From: Thiomargarita sp.
Lineage (GTDB): Bacteria; Pseudomonadota; Gammaproteobacteria; Beggiatoales; Beggiatoaceae
Assembly: GCA_020721025.1 (NCBI GenBank)
Contig: DYNO01000161.1
Location: 1 to 7,401 of the forward strand
Length of the DNA: 7,401 bases
Direction: 5' to 3'
Part shown: one piece after another, positions 6,364 through 7,401 of the stretch
Position numbering within the stretch: the first letter of the stretch is position 1
Layout of the letters: each line of letters begins with the position of its first letter
The notes under the pieces: model-generated
The model's input: the letters and a program-made list of their open reading frames with translations, nothing else
Databases searched by the model: none
What the model was told of the DNA's origin: nothing
Position numbers and translations under genes: made by a program

Positions 6364-6424
6364 CATCTAAGTTTAGATGCTCCGTCCTGTTACCATAACA
6401 GTTGACAACCGATAACTTAGGTTG
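6364..6424 (+). repeat. Cluster of three small hairpins 5' of tnpB
   Basis: CATCTAA (6364-6370) pairs with TTAGATG (6373-6379). CTGTTA (6387-6392) pairs with TAACAG (6396-6401) around a 3-nt loop. CAACC (6406-6410) pairs with GGTTG (6420-6424) around a 9-nt loop. IS200/IS605-family elements have subterminal imperfect hairpins at their ends in place of inverted repeats, so this cluster is a candidate left end. The exact tip and the target tetranucleotide cannot be fixed without the right end. The same structures would lie at the 5' end of a tnpB transcript. Confidence 0.5.
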
Positions 6425-6445
6425 CTATTGATTTACAGGATTTTT

Positions 6446-7401
6446 ATGTTACTGGCACCCAAAGTAGAACTGCGACCCAAGCCCGATCAGCTTGATTATT
6501 TTGAGAAAGCCTGCGGTCACTATCGACATTGTTGGAATCACACGTTGGCATGGTTTAGTCAACAAGATTCTGATGGTAATTTTATATTCAAATGGTCAAA
6601 AGCTGCGGCATATCAATTCTATATGAAAGTTTTACGGGTGGAATTTCCGTGGTACAGTGAAGTTTCATCGGTAATAACTCGTAATGTTATTGATGATTTG
6701 GATAACGCTTTTAAGCACTTCTTTCGTAAAGTTCGGCAAGGAAACAAGAAGCCGGGTTATCCTAAGCCCAAGAAGCGGGGATTTAAAGACCGTTTTGCTA
6801 TTCGTGACGCTGCAAAGTTTGATGTTAAAAACAAAACGTTACGAATTGAAAAGTTGAAAACTCGGATAGATATGCGCCAACCAATTCGTTTTGGTGGTAA
6901 ACTCAGACAAGTGACCATTTCAAAACGAGCAGGAAAATATTTTGCGTCGTTTTTAATCGAAACCGATGAATATGATCCAAAAGATGTTGATCGGCAACCG
7001 TCTGTTGGTGTGGATGTTGGGATTAAGTCATTGGCAACATTGAGTCATGGTGAAGTTTTTGAAAACAGCAGATTGTTGAGGAACAATTTGCGTAAGTTGC
7101 GGAAGTTACAGAGAAGTTTGTCTCGAAAAGTGAAAGGGTCGAATGGTTATGCGAAAGCCAAGCTAAAAATTCAGAAACTCCACTTTTTGATTGCAAGACA
7201 ACGTGAAGCAATACTGCACCAACTCTCTGATTATCTCACGAAAACCTTTGATAGAATCGTTATCGAAAACTTGAATGTCAAAGGTATGGTTAAAAACAGA
7301 AAGTTGAGCCGTGCACTTGCAGATGTTGGGTTCGGAATGCTGCGGCAATTCATTGAATACAAAGCAATCTTAAGAAATTACATTGTCGTGATTGCCGATA
7401 G
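6446..7401 (+). CDS. tnpB: TnpB (OrfB) RNA-guided nuclease of an IS200/IS605 element, 3' end outside window
   Basis: The frame is open for 318 codons to the window edge; family members are usually about 360-420 residues. The N-terminal helix-turn-helix-like part reads ...PKPDQLDYFEKACGHYRHCWNHTLAWF (about 11-37). A basic linker FFRKVRQGNKKPGYPKPKKRG (92-112) follows, then the RuvC-like nuclease. RuvC-I is SVGVDVGIKSLATLS with Asp190, and RuvC-II is RIVIENLNVKGM with Glu274. The last visible residues, NYIVVIAD, are those that normally precede the PSSK-type and CxxCG zinc-finger segment and RuvC-III. TnpB proteins cut DNA guided by an RNA from the element's right end and help keep the element in place. 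AGGA (6437-6440) lies five bases before the ATG. A perfect TTGACA at 6402-6407 has only a poor TATTGA 18 bp downstream, so the promoter is uncertain. No frameshift or stop is seen, so the gene could be active. Confidence 0.93.
   Translation, partial: MLLAPKVELRPKPDQLDYFEKACGHYRHCWNHTLAWFSQQDSDGNFIFKWSKAAAYQFYMKVLRVEFPWYSEVSSVITRNVIDDLDNAFKHFFRKVRQGNKKPGYPKPKKRGFKDRFAIRDAAKFDVKNKTLRIEKLKTRIDMRQPIRFGGKLRQVTISKRAGKYFASFLIETDEYDPKDVDRQPSVGVDVGIKSLATLSHGEVFENSRLLRNNLRKLRKLQRSLSRKVKGSNGYAKAKLKIQKLHFLIARQREAILHQLSDYLTKTFDRIVIENLNVKGMVKNRKLSRALADVGFGMLRQFIEYKAILRNYIVVIAD

Larger units (their letters stand above)
6364..7401 (+). mobile_element. IS200/IS605-group (IS1341-like) insertion sequence, partial
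   Basis: A hairpin-bearing left flank is followed by a tnpB gene with no tnpA before it, the arrangement of tnpB-only IS1341-type elements, which are thought to move with a TnpA supplied in trans. The left limit given is the first clear hairpin and may be short by tens of bases. The right end, the zinc-finger end of tnpB and any overlapping guide (omega/re) RNA lie beyond the window. A tnpA to the right is not excluded. Confidence 0.6.

Noticed and set aside
7023..7348. Two overlapping minus-strand open frames of about 60 codons
   Set aside because: Both are antisense to the RuvC-like part of tnpB and show no feature of their own.

Overview
The window looks like chromosomal DNA of a low-GC gammaproteobacterium. 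The genes are bacterial in layout and have weakly AT-rich spacers. The pilus-type proteins and the mobile repeats remind me of the Thiotrichales (Beggiatoa/Thioploca-like sulfur oxidisers), but that placement is inference from gene character, not from a search.

Layout from left to right. Positions 1-563 are a gene-free stretch downstream of mnmG. It holds a stem-loop at the left edge, a 129-bp MITE-like element with perfect 14-bp terminal inverted repeats and a possible 3-bp target duplication, and a central 26-bp perfect palindrome. The element sits between the arms of an outer, imperfect 18-bp inverted repeat. From 2435 down to 564 on the minus strand is mnmG (gidA), a complete tRNA-uridine modification enzyme with a plausible promoter of its own at 2473-2501.

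From 5396 down to 2619 on the minus strand is a tight three-gene operon with overlaps of 14 and 4 bp. Its order and topology match the inner-membrane assembly platform of type IV pilus / MSHA / type II secretion machines. The first protein joins a PilM-like cytoplasmic part, one membrane helix and a PilN-like periplasmic part. The second is PilO-like. The third is a secreted, proline-rich PilP/MshK-like protein. Together they would be expected to link a cytoplasmic motor to a periplasmic or outer-membrane partner, but no ATPase, secretin or pilin gene is in the window. The middle gene contains an in-frame 15-bp tandem repeat.

A 164-bp divergent promoter region (5397-5560) separates this operon from a plus-strand gene at 5561-6259. 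That gene encodes a signal-peptide-bearing DUF3108 protein of unknown function. After it, 6260-6445 carries a cluster of small stem-loops leading into a tnpB gene of the IS200/IS605 (IS1341-type) group, which starts at 6446 and runs off the right edge. Two RuvC-like catalytic acidic residues are visible; the zinc finger and the last catalytic residue would lie beyond the window.

The most interesting parts are the nested repeat structure downstream of mnmG, the orphan pilus-platform operon, and the truncated-by-window tnpB element with its structured 5' flank.
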